Below, in pieces: positions 51,334 to 61,920 of a DNA stretch of 64,000 nt; position 1 is the first letter of the stretch; each line of letters starts with the position of its first letter. Where the stretch lies: positions 125,648,803-125,712,802 of the forward strand of contig OZ024824.1 in the NCBI GenBank assembly GCA_964016985.1, read 5' to 3'. The notes beneath the pieces were generated by a model. It did no database searches, had not been told where the DNA came from, and saw only the letters and a list, made by a program, of their open reading frames with translations. The stretch comes from Anodontia alba. Taxonomy: Eukaryota > Mollusca > Bivalvia > Lucinida > Lucinidae. The position numbers and the translations under genes are program-made.

Positions 51334-51610
51334 GTTGTGTTACTTTGCTTAATTATTCTCAAATAGTTGCTTAGATCTGCCCTGCATAAGGAGGAGGCTT
51401 CTGTGAATCACTAAAATACAGAATTTAGAGAGTTGCTTCTGAATTGTGGCTGTTTACCACTGAAGGTTTTTTCATCAGCGAGTCAGTAATCGATTACTTT
51501 TGTCATTCAATGTGAAAATTCTTTGGCAGGCTGTTTGCTTATTGCATACCAGCGGAGGAATTGTTAAGAAGGAGTATTTGGTAATAATTATGGGATAATT
51601 TTCTCTAGTT
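51334..51610. other. No gene or clear repeat seen
   Basis: Unique-looking spacer. Confidence 0.45.
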
Positions 51611-51975
51611 CTTCCTGAGTGAGGCACTTCTAATGCATTACCAAAACATGCCTATACAAATATTCTGAAAATTTTACCACCAAAAAATGCAAATATCCAG
51701 ATAAAAACTACTTATATTTTTCATATTTCTGCTCAAAACATAAATTATGGGTACTCATTAGAACCGCCTCAACCAGGTGGTTCTAACGAGTACCCACAAT
51801 CTATGTTTTTAAGCAGAAATAAGAAAAATAATGTATACCCATGTAAACCCCAGTTTTACTATATAAAAGTGGGGTTTAAGGGGGTCAAAATTATATAGGC
51901 GTGTTTTCGTGATGGAGTACCCACAACATATGTTTTTATGAAAAAGTAAGAAAAATTATCTCAGACCTATCACCA
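51611..51975. repeat. P5 element split by P6
   Basis: tgagtgaggcacttctaatg on the left; on the right gagtacccacaacatatgtt to aaaaagtaagaaaaattat. Together they give a P5 right half. Confidence 0.75.
51633..51914 (-). repeat. P6 element nested in P5
   Basis: cattaccaaaacatgcctat to tataggcgtgttttcgtgat. Core C arms gtactcattagaaccgcctc and ggtggttctaacgagtaccc, plus the secondary hairpin accccagttttactatataa. Confidence 0.88.
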
Positions 51976-52137
51976 AAGACTCCTTAACAATTCCTCTGAT
52001 ACCATTACATCTTCTAGAAGTTATGTGGATCACGCCATGTGAAAAGTTTTTGTATGCAGACAGTGAAGGCTCGGATCAGCATAGTATACAAAATTATATA
52101 TTTTATTTTCCAGCATAAAATTATAGGGACACAACCA

Positions 52138-52299
52138 CTGCTCCAGATAAGGAACTTTTTTCAAACAAAAAATATTCATACTTTTCTTATTTCTTAAAAA
52201 CATATGTTGTGGGTACTCATTAGAATTAAGCACCTCGGCAAGGCGCTTCTAATGAGTACCCACATTATATGTTTTTGTGAAGAAATACGAAATATATTA
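52138..52299. repeat. P5 element
   Basis: ctgctccagataaggaactt opens. Arms gtactcattagaattaagca and gcgcttctaatgagtaccca. The right tip is eroded. Confidence 0.85.
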
Positions 52300-52651
52300 G
52301 CTGTATTCTGCCTCACTCTGCTTGTAGCAGCTTTCAAAAAAAAAGTTTCTTTCTGTCTTGCACTTTGCTCAAGAAATGTTAATTTGCAAAGTTTTGTTAT
52401 AATCAAATGCAAAACCTTTGTTGTAACTGTGTATGCATCAACAGATTTATTCTATTCATTGGTTTACAAATTTTTTAATATTTCAATTTTCTCTCCTAGT
52501 AAAAGTGGCTGCAAATTTTGCAAAAAAAATCAATAGGGTAATTTCTTTCGAGGCAGGCTTTCAACAAGTTCCAACTGTTCAAAAAATTTTAAATGAAATA
52601 ATGTTTTATTGCAGTGGTCATTCAGTTGATTGCTATTTACTAGAAGTTTTT
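52300..52651. other. No gene or clear repeat seen
   Basis: Overlapping short frames only; AT-rich. Confidence 0.45.
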
Positions 52652-52865
52652 TAAACCATTTTAGCCTGGAAACCCACAAAAGAGCAAGAGGCCAGATTTA
52701 ACACCGCAGAATGCATCGTCTGATCAGGGTCTCCACTGTTTTGCAAATAGTTCAGTCATTTTACTCTAGGAATATTTAAATCACACAGCCTCACATAGCT
52801 AAAGTTGAAATTTGACTCTTCCAGTTATATAGTGTGGGGGAATCTGCTCAATCTGAAATGGATTA
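52652..52865 (-). repeat. P3 element
   Basis: taaaccattttagcctggaa to caatctgaaatggatta. The left core arm is eroded; the right arm gatcagggtctccactgttt is clear. Confidence 0.8.
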
Positions 52866-52880
52866 ATGCAAATACAGACA

Positions 52881-53102
52881 TTACTGTAAATGTCCTAAAA
52901 TTTCATACACCAAAGTTGCCAATAAAATGACATATGCAAACATTGCAGATCCAGATCAGACTGCTCCTTCAGGAGCAGTCTGATCATGGTCTACTCTGTT
53001 TGTCTTTCCACTAAGTATTATAAGAAATAACTGTATAAAAAGCAAAATTTGGGCAAAAAAAGTATGGAGTAAAGAGTTCAAACTTTTAGGACATTTACCG
53101 TA
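52881..53102 (+). repeat. P10 element, complete
   Basis: ttactgtaaatgtcctaaaa to ttttaggacatttaccgtac. Core arms attgcagatccagatcagac and gtctgatcatggtctactct around tgctccttcaggagca. Confidence 0.9.
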
Positions 53103-53551
53103 CCATAAATATTCAGACACTTTAACTCCTTACCATACTGTGATAACCCAAGATTTTAGGACACCCTTGCTTTTACCATATTTGTTAACCCGCTGTACAC
53201 TGAATGAACTCCCCCACAATATATTGGAAGAGTCTAATTTTGATTTTAGGTATGTCATGCTATATGATTTTGATATTCCTAGAGTTGAATGGTTGAAAAA
53301 TTTGCAAACAGTGGAGACCCTGATCAGACACCCCGTTCTATGGCGTCTGATCTGGGTCTGCACTGTTTGCCAATTACCCTTTTGGGTCTCTAGACTACAT
53401 TGGGTTAAAATATTTGAATAAATAAATAATACCACTTGGATGAGTGGCAAACAGTGTAGACCCTGAACAGATGCCACAGAATGCAGCATCTGATCTTGGC
53501 CTGCACTGTTTGCTCAGGCATGTCTGTCCCAATACTTAGGGTAAATTTGGA
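53097..53551 (+). repeat. P4 element split by P3
   Basis: accgtaccataaatattcag and actttaactccttaccatac on the left; cacttggatgagtggcaaac to ccaatacttagggtaaattt on the right. Confidence 0.8.
53185..53407 (+). repeat. P3 element nested in P4
   Basis: ttaacccgctgtacactgaa to tagactacattgggttaa. Core arms acagtggagaccctgatcag and gtctgatctgggtctgcact. Confidence 0.88.
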
Positions 53552-53560
53552 ACATATCCT

Positions 53561-53688
53561 AAATAAGGTCCATTTGACTGATGGAATGGCAGACATTGCA
53601 GACTTTGATCAAACTGCAGTTTTAGGAGCAGTTTGATCTGGGTCTTCACAGTTTGCTTAGGCCTGTCTGTCTGAATATTTTGGGTAAT
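53561..53688 (+). repeat. P10/P4 core element, partial
   Basis: ggaatggcagacattgcaga, tgatcaaactgcagttttag, gcagtttgatctgggtcttc, then ggcctgtctgtctgaatatt. Confidence 0.7.
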
Positions 53689-54199
53689 TAGGTAAGGAGG
53701 GGGAGAAAGATGGTCTTAGGAATCGATTTACAGAAAACAAAAGGATAAGGATGCCTTTTCATTGGGTTAGTAATCAAGATTGCACTGATATGGATTTTGC
53801 AACAAGTGATCTGTTTCTTTTGATGTTTGGAAATTTCTACTTTCAAGTAAATGTTATGGATTATTGAATATTATCTAGTGTAGTTCGGTGGTAATCATCC
53901 AATGTAGAGAGACTCTCCAGGGCTGATCTTGCTTTTTTAGCTGGCAGCAAATTGAGAACATCAATAATCTTTATTAAGTCAAGTCAGAAAGGGAAATACT
54001 AGGCAGAAACTTAGATGTTTAATTCTTCTTAAAGCAGTTTATATGAATTTTCCAGTTTCGAAAAGTAAAGGTTGTTCGTCAATGACTCAGTATTATTACG
54101 AACATGTGGTCAAAAGTGGATGTAGGATTTCTGATGGAAGGCTCAAGACAATGCTTGTAGTTTTATATGATCTGTGAACTCCTCTTCCTTAGCCTGCAG
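53689..54199 (+). other. End of the inferred intron; repeat-free
   Basis: About 500 bases without palindromic elements, ending in cctcttccttagcctgcag. Two AG acceptors lie 7 bases apart (54192 and 54199). Only the second keeps the frame with the 18265 exon. Confidence 0.55.
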
Positions 54200-56314
54200 C
54201 TGTAAATAATTTCATTTCAAAAGTGGTAAACATGGGTGACTTGCAGGACATTGATACCAGTGACTTAGATGAAATGGATGAAGAAAACAGTGAGAAAGAT
54301 ACAGATACACAGCCATCTGATACCGAAGGCACTAATGGAAGTAATCTGTCTCCCTTAACTAGCAGTGCTTTCACTGAAAAAGTTGAAAAAATTCTTGATA
54401 AGGATACACAGACCCAACAGTCAGTTGCAGAAAGTAAACCTATTGGTATTGATACAAATAGTGACATCTCTTCTACTCTGATTAGAAGTGACAATGCAAT
54501 TGTAGAAGCAGTACCTCATGTTACTACTGAAATCAGCTCTAAAGATCGATCACATAAAAAGTTTACTAATTCAAAGATGCTGAAAGAAGAAGATAATAAA
54601 ACTAAAAAATCTAGTCAGGATGCTGCAACTTGTAAGGAAAATTTAAAGAGTTATAGCAAAAGTGAGGACTTTGTCCATGGTACTACATACTTACCTCAAG
54701 AAAATATATCTAATACAAAACTCACTGGAAAATCCAAAAAGCAAGAACTTTTCTTTGGCACTGGGTGTGAAACTTTTGTAGGTTTCAGAGAGATAGAAGA
54801 ACTGAGCTGTGAAGATGACAAAATTGAAGCTGCCAGTACTGAAGTAGAAGATAAGACCAAAAGTTTTGAAATGATCCTGCAAGGAAAGAGTAACATAAAC
54901 ATATTAAGCAATTATGATGAATGCAATGTTGTTGAATCAAGGCCAGAAAAGGAAAACAATATTTTTGCTTTTGGAAATAAATCTGGCAGAATTGAAAATA
55001 TTGGAACTGAATTAAGTAATAAGAAAACTGAGAAAAACTTGCATGTGGAAAGAGAGAATGCTGAGTTGCATGAAATTCCTGATAGTCTGAAAACAGAACA
55101 TATTTCAGATTCAAATGTTCTGTTTTACAGTAATTCAGGAGCTGCAATAAGTGTAGAAGAGGCTAATTTTGATGATAAAACAGAATTTGAAAAAGACCTT
55201 TGTTCTGGTTTCAATGATGAGACTCCATTTGATGATGTAGATGGAAGCTTAGCAAATTCATTACCAATGGATAAATCTGATATGAACCCTCTGTTTGTAA
55301 GTGAATTCAAAATGGGATGGGATAACAATAAATCTCAAGAAGTAGCAGAACCTGAAGGTAAAGATTCAGCATGTGAAAATATATATTCTCAAAACTGGAA
55401 ACAAGAAATCATAGAGTGGAATTTAAGAGATTTTGATGTTGAGGCCAGACAAAACGTTATGCCACAGATCTTTAACATGCCAGTATATACTGTGCCTTCA
55501 ATAAACAAGGAAGAAAGAAACAAAGTGAAAATGGAGTTTATAAGTGAGTATGGTAAACGTCTTTCAGAAGAAATAATTAATGATATCCTAGAGTCTTTAT
55601 CAGAAGTCAGTCAAAGTTCTGAAAAAGAAGTGACAAATGATTTTGAAAAAGAATACGACAAGGAATATGCTGTCCAACATGACGCCAACTTAGAAAACAG
55701 CAGTTCTGCCCCAGATATTTATACATGTGCTTCCTATTCTGATTTCTGTCGTGAACTTGAAGCTTCAGGTCCAGTGAATAAAGGTATTGGCATTAGTTTT
55801 GAACAGAAAAGTGATGATAGCATAAGTATAGATGACAAAATGGGTGATGAGTTTCCAGTGATACAGATTTCTGAACCTGATGAATTAACAAAGGATCAAA
55901 ATGAGGAATCTGAAAAACTTATTCAGGATATATCTGAAAAGGCAGAAATAGATGTAATAGGTGGCACAGCAGAATGCTTAGGGGCAACCAAAGATGTTGA
56001 AAGTGTGTCAATAAAAGCTCTAGATATTTATAATTTTGAAAATGCAATTGTTCAAAAGCCTGTAATGGAAGTGTTTGAATCTGAAAATTTACCTAGTTTG
56101 GAATATTGTGAAGACATAGTGTTAAATACAGGTTTATCTGAGGATCAAGAATATCATGAAATAATGGCTGCATTGGCAAATGAGGAATATAATATAGATG
56201 ACCAGGGATTTGTTGCTGGCACTGCCCAGGATTATGGGCTTGTTCCAGGCTCAGATATTGATGAAGGGACTGCAAGCTTAGAATACTCTGATGGGAATAT
56301 ATTTGAAGATGAGT
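54200..56314 (+). CDS. Large acidic internal exon, 705 codons, phase 1 at both ends
   Basis: Longest coding stretch in the window by far and free of the repeats around it. The exon runs from the acceptor at 54199 to a consensus donor gtaagt at 56315, ending GAT GAG T. Joined to the 18265 exon, it encodes residues 20 to about 724. The product is very rich in Glu, Asp, Ser, Lys and Asn, without signal peptide, membrane segment or Cys pattern, so it is probably cytosolic or nuclear and mostly disordered. An early acidic patch is DLDEMDEENSEKDTDTQ (54254-54304). The most hydrophobic part is residues ~418-490, including NWKQEIIEWNLRDF and VYTVPSINKEERNK. It ends in RLSEEIINDILESLSEV, whose spacing fits an RII-binding amphipathic helix. 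An alternative start exists at ATG 54232 (aacATGg). The family is not recognised; a scaffold or anchoring role is only a hypothesis. Confidence 0.85.
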
Positions 56315-56358
56315 GTAAGTACTCATTCATGTTGCATGTCTGTGTTTTCACATTGTAG

Positions 56359-56657
56359 TTCAGTTACAAGATGCATGTTTCTTGACTGTAAAGTTAATGC
56401 ATTGTGATGTGCATGTACTGACCAGATTAGGACCTCTAGGGTAAAAAAAACAATTGTGCTACACATGAAATTAATTGCAGAGGACAGAAAACCAAGGTTT
56501 TATGAAAGCAGATACACAGCTTGTCATTACTTTTGTGGCTTTCCTAGCCATCATCAGTGTCTTTTTAAATAAGTTACATCATTAAGGACTTACTTCATGT
56601 GGTAATAAAGAATATTTATGAAGTTGGATCACTGACTTTGAATACTGAATTCCCCAC
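56359..56657. other. Repeat-free intronic sequence
   Basis: Nothing recognised next to the exon. Confidence 0.45.
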
Positions 56658-56803
56658 TAACCCTTGAAGCAACATTCAGAATTGTAGCAGATGACATTCT
56701 AAAACATTTCCTAGTTGACAATTTGCATGAATTGTGAAAGCCTATTTTCTGGGAAAAATAAGGAAAATATTTCAAAATGTCACCAGCTTGCAAGGCTTTA
56801 AGA
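56658..56803. repeat. P1/P8-type element, left arm shortened
   Basis: taacccttgaagcaacattc opens, right arm gacaatttgcatgaattgtg, then ccagcttgcaaggctttaag. Confidence 0.7.
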
Positions 56804-56805
56804 AA

Positions 56806-57135
56806 AATGATTTGGTTATCATATTTTTTATTTCTCCACCAAACCATATATTGTGGATACTAATTTAACCCTTGCCCTACTGAATATATTAAGATGCCAT
56901 GCCCACTTATAATTTTCAGCCAGTCCGATTATGTGATTGAGGTTGTTGAAACAACTTCACATACTTAATGACAAACAGTGCAGATCCAGATCAGTTGACT
57001 TCAGGAGCCAATTGATCTGGATCTATTCTGTTTGTAAAGGCAGGTCATATCTGGGTTCAGCAGGACAAGGGTTAATAAGAATTGCATTGCTGAGGCAATT
57101 TTGATAAGTTTAGGTGGAGATATAAGAAAAAAGGT
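56806..57135. repeat. P5 element split by P2
   Basis: Left ttatttctccaccaaaccat to gtggatactaat; right taagaattgcattgctgagg to ggtggagatataagaaaaa. Confidence 0.8.
56875..57074 (+). repeat. P2 element nested in P5
   Basis: ttaacccttgccctactgaa to cagcaggacaagggttaa. Core centre shortened (gttgacttcaggagccaat). Confidence 0.9.
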
Positions 57136-57190
57136 TAACACTTTCACTCCCTCACAGAATGTTTGCTTATCTTCTTAAGCTGATTGATTT

Positions 57191-57471
57191 CATCACGAAA
57201 ACATGCCTATATAACTTTGACCCCCTTAAACCCCATTTTTATATAGTAAAAATGGGGTTTACAGGGGTATACATTATTTTTCTTATTTCTGCTCAAAAAC
57301 ACAGATTGTGGGTACTCGTTAGAACTGCCTCAATGAGGCGGTTCTAACGAGTACCCACAATCTATGTTTTGAGCAGAAATATGAAAAATATCAGAGTTTT
57401 TTTTATCTGAAAATTTTCAGTTTTTGGAGTTGAAATTTTCTTTATATTTGAATAGGCGTGTTTTCGTAATG
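57191..57471 (+). repeat. P6 element, complete
   Basis: catcacgaaaacatgcctat to aataggcgtgttttcgtaat. Core C arms gtactcgttagaactgcctc and gaggcggttctaacgagtac. A second hairpin is made of ccccatttttatatag / taaaaatgggg. Confidence 0.92.
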
Positions 57472-57515
57472 TGTTCACTTTTAAAGGGTGAAACATTTTA
57501 GCATGGCAGCTCATT

Positions 57516-57666
57516 TAACCTTTGGCACTTACAAGGCTAATTCTTTTTCTTATTTTATGCTGAAAATAGCATTTTCATGCAGACAATTTATGTAAAATGG
57601 CAAGCCCAATTTGCTGTAAATGTAATAAAAATCATTGAAATGTCTTTGGCTGAAATTATTGCTTAA
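57516..57666. repeat. P1-like element, old
   Basis: taacctttggcacttacaag, inner arms atgctgaaaatagcattttc and gcaagcccaatttgctgt; ends tgaaattattgcttaa. Confidence 0.5.
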
Positions 57667-57707
57667 CCTCAAGTTTGGAGCAGTTGACAAATAAGTGACT
57701 CTTTTCT

Positions 57708-57742
57708 AGTTGTTTTTTTTTTTTCTTTTTTTTTTTTTTTTC
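57708..57742 (+). repeat. T-rich run
   Basis: Two long T stretches broken by one C. Confidence 0.8.
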
Positions 57743-58110
57743 AAGGACACAGTGTGAATGAAATGACAAGAGTGAATGAGAGAGGCATGTGTATGTTAGA
57801 GAGGTAAAGGTTTCAAAGTTAAGAAGAAAAAAAATTGAATCTTGATTTATTTAAATTTATCATGATAAAGTTGAGAAATTATCACAATATAATTTAGAGT
57901 AAATATGTAGAAGTAGATAATAATGATAAATTATAATATCTGCATTTTCCATTATAATTAGATGGGAAAATAAGATTATCTTACAATTTTTATGACCATT
58001 TATTCTGAAATATTCTGACTTCAAAGACATGTCTTTGCTATTTTTCAATCCTGAGGGCAATCAGATTATGAACAGATCATTGATAACAATATGGTAGAAA
58101 TCATAGCACT
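57743..58110. other. No gene seen; very AT-rich
   Basis: Short ATAAT-rich stretches; no inverted repeat of note. Confidence 0.45.
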
Positions 58111-58260
58111 GGATAAGCGCTTTTTTCAACCCCAAAAATATTGATATTTTTCTTATTTCTCCATGAAAACATATGTTGTGGGTACTCATTAGAAGCGCCT
58201 CATTGAAGTGCTTCTAATGAGTATCTACATGTTTTCATGGAGAAATAAAAAAATGTGTAT
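58111..58260. repeat. P5 element
   Basis: aagcgcttttttcaacccca, arms gtactcattagaagcgcctc and gaagtgcttctaatgagtat; joined directly to a P6 tip. Confidence 0.85.
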
Positions 58261-58694
58261 CATTACGAATAGACACCTATTCAAATACACCACAACCTCT
58301 TTATAACATTATTGTTGGGGTCCATAGCATAAACATTGTTAGTTAAACAACCGTGTAATGTCGAAACAAAAATGTATAGATTATATTGAAAAATGACCAT
58401 TTATGGTCATTTTTCCATATAATCTATACATTTTTGGGATCCATCTTTGAACCGTATTATATCCAAAATCGTGTTATAACGAACCGTGTTATAAAGAGGT
58501 TGTAGTGAATATAGAAAATTTCACCTCCAAAAACTGAAAATTTTCAGATACAAAAACTATCTTTCATATATCTGCTCAAGCATAGTTTTTGAGCAGAAAT
58601 AAGAAAAATAATGTATACCCCTGTAAACCCCAGTTTTACTATATAAAAGTGGGGTTTAAGGGGGTCAAAATTATATAGGCATGTTTTGGTGATG
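58261..58694 (-). repeat. P6 element, core C deleted, split by a TIR element
   Basis: cattacgaatagacacctat to tcaaata, the insertion, then atatagaaaatttcacctcc to ggcatgttttggtgatga. The core C palindrome between ctgctcaagcatag and tttttgagcagaaat is gone. Confidence 0.8.
58288..58507. mobile_element. Pogo/Tigger-like MITE, 220 bp
   Basis: Ends caccacaacctctttataac and gttataaagaggttgtagtg are inverted. A TA stands on the left (58286-58287), with aata on the right. The centre is a second perfect hairpin, gtatagattatattgaaaaa tgaccat / atggtcatttttccatataa. Style as for pogo-group MITEs; no transposase. Confidence 0.75.
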
Positions 58695-58719
58695 ATCCCC
58701 TCTTATAAAGAATAATGTT

Positions 58720-58938
58720 AAACCCTTAAAGTGCCAAGCAGATTGTAGAAGATGATATTCTATCTTTTAATCATTATTTTTCTGAAAAATAAGACTAGGC
58801 ATTTCATGTGAATTGTCTGCTTGTCATTCCCTATTTTCTTTAAAAAATATTTTTAAAAACTTGTCAATCCCTATTTTCTTTGAAAAATATTTTAAAAAAG
58901 TCAAAATGTCATCAGCTGCAGTTGTGATTAGCACTTTA
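58720..58938. repeat. P8 element with 45-bp internal duplication
   Basis: ttaaacccttaaagtgccaa to gttgtgattagcactttaa. ttgtcattccctattttctt and ttgtcaatccctattttctt begin two tandem units. The right core arm is lost. Confidence 0.8.
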
Positions 58939-59161
58939 ACCCTTAAGATGCCAAACACAACAATTGTCGTCTGCTTTGTCTTCTGCCAGTTACTTTAAAA
59001 GTCATTGTTGCAAACGGTGTGGACTCAGGAGCAGTCATCTGGGTCCACACTGTTTGCCTATATGCAAAAAGTATGTTTGAAAAGTTTGCAAGAAGATGCA
59101 GCAGACGACATAAACAGATGGTATTTTCAGATGCAGGTTTTCTTGGCATTTTAAGGGTTAA
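58936..59161 (-). repeat. P9 element, copy 2
   Basis: ttaacccttaagatgcc to ttggcattttaagggttaa. The core A hairpin is shortened (acggtgtggactcaggagca / gtcatctgggtccacactg). Confidence 0.88.
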
Positions 59162-59380
59162 CCTATTTTAGTCTGGAGACCAGCAAAAGGGTAATTAGCA
59201 AACAGTGCAGACTTAGATCAGATGTTGCAAAATGCGACATCTGATCAAGGTCTCCACTATTAGCAAATAGTTTAGCCATTTTACTCGAGGAATATCTAAG
59301 TCACATAGCCTGATATACCTAGAACTGAAATTGGACTGTTCAAATATATAGTGTGGGGACCTCAGTGTAAAATGGGTTAA
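59158..59380 (-). repeat. P3 element sharing its first TTAA with P9
   Basis: ttaacctattttagtctgga to cagtgtaaaatgggttaa. Core acagtgcagacttagatcag / catctgatcaaggtctccac. Confidence 0.88.
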
Positions 59381-59402
59381 GGGTTAAAATTGTTACTGTG
59401 TA

Positions 59403-59590
59403 TTACGAAAACATGCCTATATAATTTTGAGCCCCTTAAACCCCACTTATATATAGTAAAACTGGCGTCTACAGGGGTATACATTATTTTTCATATATAT
59501 GCTTTAAGCATAGATTGTGGGTACTTGTTAGAACTGCCTCACTGAGGTGGTTCTAACGAGTACCCACAATTTATATTTTGAGCTGATACT
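59403..59590 (+). repeat. P6 element, right end lost
   Basis: tattacgaaaacatgcctat, core C arms gtacttgttagaactgcctc and gaggtggttctaacgagtac, then breaks off after ttatattttgagctgat. Confidence 0.85.
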
Positions 59591-60048
59591 GAGAAAGCAA
59601 GGCACCAAATAAGGCAAATATTTGGAAGATAATTTTTTTCTTGTTTTTGCTTCAGAATGTATTATATGGATATTTGTTCAAATCACCTAAGCAATTTTAG
59701 GATATCTTTTAGGTAAAAATAATAAAAAATACTCCATATTGCCTTATCTGGTACGAATAATTGTTCACACAGAACATTGTATTTAATATTATTGATTTCG
59801 CAACTGTTTACATTTTGGATCTGTTTTGAGATGTCCCCTACTATTGGTTACAATCAAGATTCCAGATAAATTCCTAATTTGGCATTATAATTTTTGCATT
59901 TGTTTTTAGTATCTACCTAACATGTATGTTCTGGTGATCTAATTAGAGCCATCTCATTGAGAAGAGTTTAACAAGATGCCAGAACATTTATTGCAGGAAA
60001 GGAATAAACGTTTTAGATATTATAACCGAATACTGGGCTTCTCTGGAC
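59591..60048. other. No supported gene
   Basis: A flanking pair aaggcaccaaataaggca and ttgccttatctggtacg suggests an old inverted-repeat element. The acceptor-like tttttgcttcag at 59657 gives a stop at once in the needed frame. Confidence 0.4.
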
Positions 60049-60254
60049 CAATCATAGCTCTAGATAACAGGGTTACCCAAACATTTTTTTTTCTTATTTC
60101 TCCATGAAAACATATGTTCTGGGTACTCTTTAGAAGTGCCTCAGTGAGGCACTTCTAATGAGTACCCACAACATATGTTTTCATGGAGAAATAAGAAAAA
60201 TATCATTTTTTCTGGATTAAAAAAAAACAAAAAACACACACTTTATCTGGAGAT
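60049..60254. repeat. P5 element, best-preserved example
   Basis: atcatagctctagataacag to tttatctggagatcag. Arms gaagtgcctcagtgaggcac ttctaatgagtac; inner flank ctccatgaaaacatatgtt returns exactly. Confidence 0.92.
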
Positions 60255-60556
60255 CAGCTTGTGTTTGTATTCAATGAATGAGACGTGATACTTTGTTAAA
60301 TGACTCGAATGTGCGACTGCTGTCACCGTATACGATGTTGACATGAGCAGCAGAAGCCCAAGTTACGCTGAGAAAGTTGTAACGATTAATCTTCGGGTCA
60401 CTCAGGTGTAACACTGACTGGTCGCCTTATTTTATATTTAGTTTGTCACTTGGATATACAAGGATGCAGACTGTGACTATGGATATATTCTCATTCAACT
60501 TTCATGGATTTTTAATTGGATTAATTTAAATACCAAAAGGAATTTCATGCAAAGTT
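60255..60556. other. No gene or clear repeat seen
   Basis: Slightly richer in CpG than the surroundings (gaatgtgcgactgctgtcac, gtatacgatgttg); no frame or element recognised. Confidence 0.45.
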
Positions 60557-60738
60557 GTAACTCTTACCATGCTATGAGCAGATTCATCAGATGACAAACT
60601 GGTGATATTTTTCTTATTTTTCCTAGAAAATAGGATCTGACCCTTCATGCAGATTGTCTCCTAATGAGAAAATTTGCATGAAGTGTCAGATCCTGTTTTC
60701 TAGGAAAAATAAGAAAAATTTTACCCAGCCTGCAAAGG
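60557..60738 (-). repeat. P1 element flanked by ~20-bp direct repeats
   Basis: gtaactcttaccatgctatg to cccagcctgcaaagg. Arms tctgacccttcatgcagatt and atttgcatgaagtgtcagat. Flanks aatttcatgcaaagttgtaa and aatttcatacaaagttttaa are near-identical. Confidence 0.85.
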
Positions 60739-60788
60739 AAATTTCATACAAAGTTTTAATGGAATAATACATGTATTTGTCACAACAA

Positions 60789-60987
60789 TTAGCACTTAGC
60801 ATGCTGGGTAAAACTTTTCAGCAGACAACATTTTGAAATATTTTTCTTATTTTCCCCAGACAAAAGGCTTTGATATTTCATGGAAATTGTCAGGTTGCAT
60901 GAATTGTCAAAGCCTATTTTCTGGGAAAAATAATAAAAAATACAAATGTGTCATCAGCTGAATTTGCCCATAGCCTGCTATGTGTTT
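60789..60987 (+). repeat. P1 element
   Basis: ttagcacttagcatgctggg to gcctgctatgtgttta. Core loop shortened (atttcatggaaattgtcagg, ttgcatgaattgtcaaagc). Confidence 0.88.
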
Positions 60988-61273
60988 AGGAGAAATTAAA
61001 GGAAATATTCTTTTCCAGAAAATAATTATTTGTGACTCAGAAGTTTTGTTTCATGTCTCAGGACTACTTGTGTATTTAGAAAATTCTTTTTTTTTTTTAT
61101 AGCAATGTATTTACAGATACTAACATAGTAAAAAGTAAAAAAAGTAATTTCACAGACTAATAAAAAGAGGCGTAATTATTTACACAACCCCTAATTGTCA
61201 AATAAATCATTGACCTAAAACCTGTTGGATTTAAATGTTAGCAGACTATATTTTTTTATCATAACAGCTTTAA
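60988..61273. other. No gene seen
   Basis: AT-rich, with a T run near 61088-61098. Confidence 0.45.
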
Positions 61274-61470
61274 ATATGGCGCTTTTTTCAATCCAAAAAT
61301 ATTGATATTTTTCTTATTTCTTCACAAAAACATATATTGTGGGTACTCTTTAGAAGAGCCTCAAAAACATGTTATGGATACTCATTAGAAGTGCCTCTGT
61401 GAGTGCCCACACCCTACTCACAACATATGTATTTATGGAGAAATAAGAAAAACATCTATATCTAGACATA
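61274..61470. repeat. P5 element with duplicated core
   Basis: gtgggtactctttagaagag is followed by a second left arm gttatggatactcattagaa, then the right arm cacaacatatgtatttatgg. Confidence 0.8.
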
Positions 61471-61509
61471 TGTATCAATTTTAAATTCTATTCCCCTGAA
61501 AATCAGGCT

Positions 61510-61920
61510 TACCATATTTATCTTCAGGAAGCATTGGGGGAAACAATGTAGAACCAGAATCTGATGCCCCAGAATAGGGTGTGTGGTCAGTCTGCACTGT
61601 TTGCAACTCATTCTGTTTAACCCTTGTCCTGCTGAATCCAGATATACCCTGCCTTTGCAAACAGTATAGATCCAGATCAGTTGGCTTCTGAACAAGCCAA
61701 CTGATCTAGATCTGCACTATTTGTCATTAAATATGTGAATTTATAGCAATAATTGGGATCAAGTAATCTGATTGGCTGAAAATTAGAAGTGGGCATGGTA
61801 TCGTAACTTATTCAGCAGGACAAGGGTTAACACATCAAAAGGACTGACTTCTTAAAAGTTAATGACAGTGAAGTTACAGTAAGAAGTCTAAGTGTCCAAA
61901 TAGTTACGATAAATATGACA
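61510..61920 (+). repeat. P4 element split by P2
   Basis: ttaccatatttatcttcagg to gcaactcattctg on the left. On the right acacatcaaaaggactgact to agtgtccaaatagttacgat. Confidence 0.75.
61617..61830 (-). repeat. P2 element nested in P4
   Basis: tttaacccttgtcctgctga to cagcaggacaagggttaa; core perfect except one base. Confidence 0.92.

Larger units (their letters stand above)
18323..54199 (+). other. Inferred ~36 kb intron
   Basis: Donor gtaaga at 18323; acceptor cctgcag ending at 54199. The interval is mostly palindromic elements, SINEs, LINE ends and two minisatellites. If real, its transcript would fold into dozens of strong hairpins. Small exons inside cannot be excluded; one weak candidate is listed at 34159. 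Confidence 0.45.

Noticed and set aside
54223..54231. GTG at 54223 as the start of the large exon's protein
   Set aside because: GTG starts are not expected for a nuclear animal gene. The frame is open through to the acceptor, so this is interior sequence; the first ATG is at 54232.
59645..59700. Exon after acceptor tttttgcttcag at 59657
   Set aside because: In the phase left by the 56314 donor the first codon is TAA.
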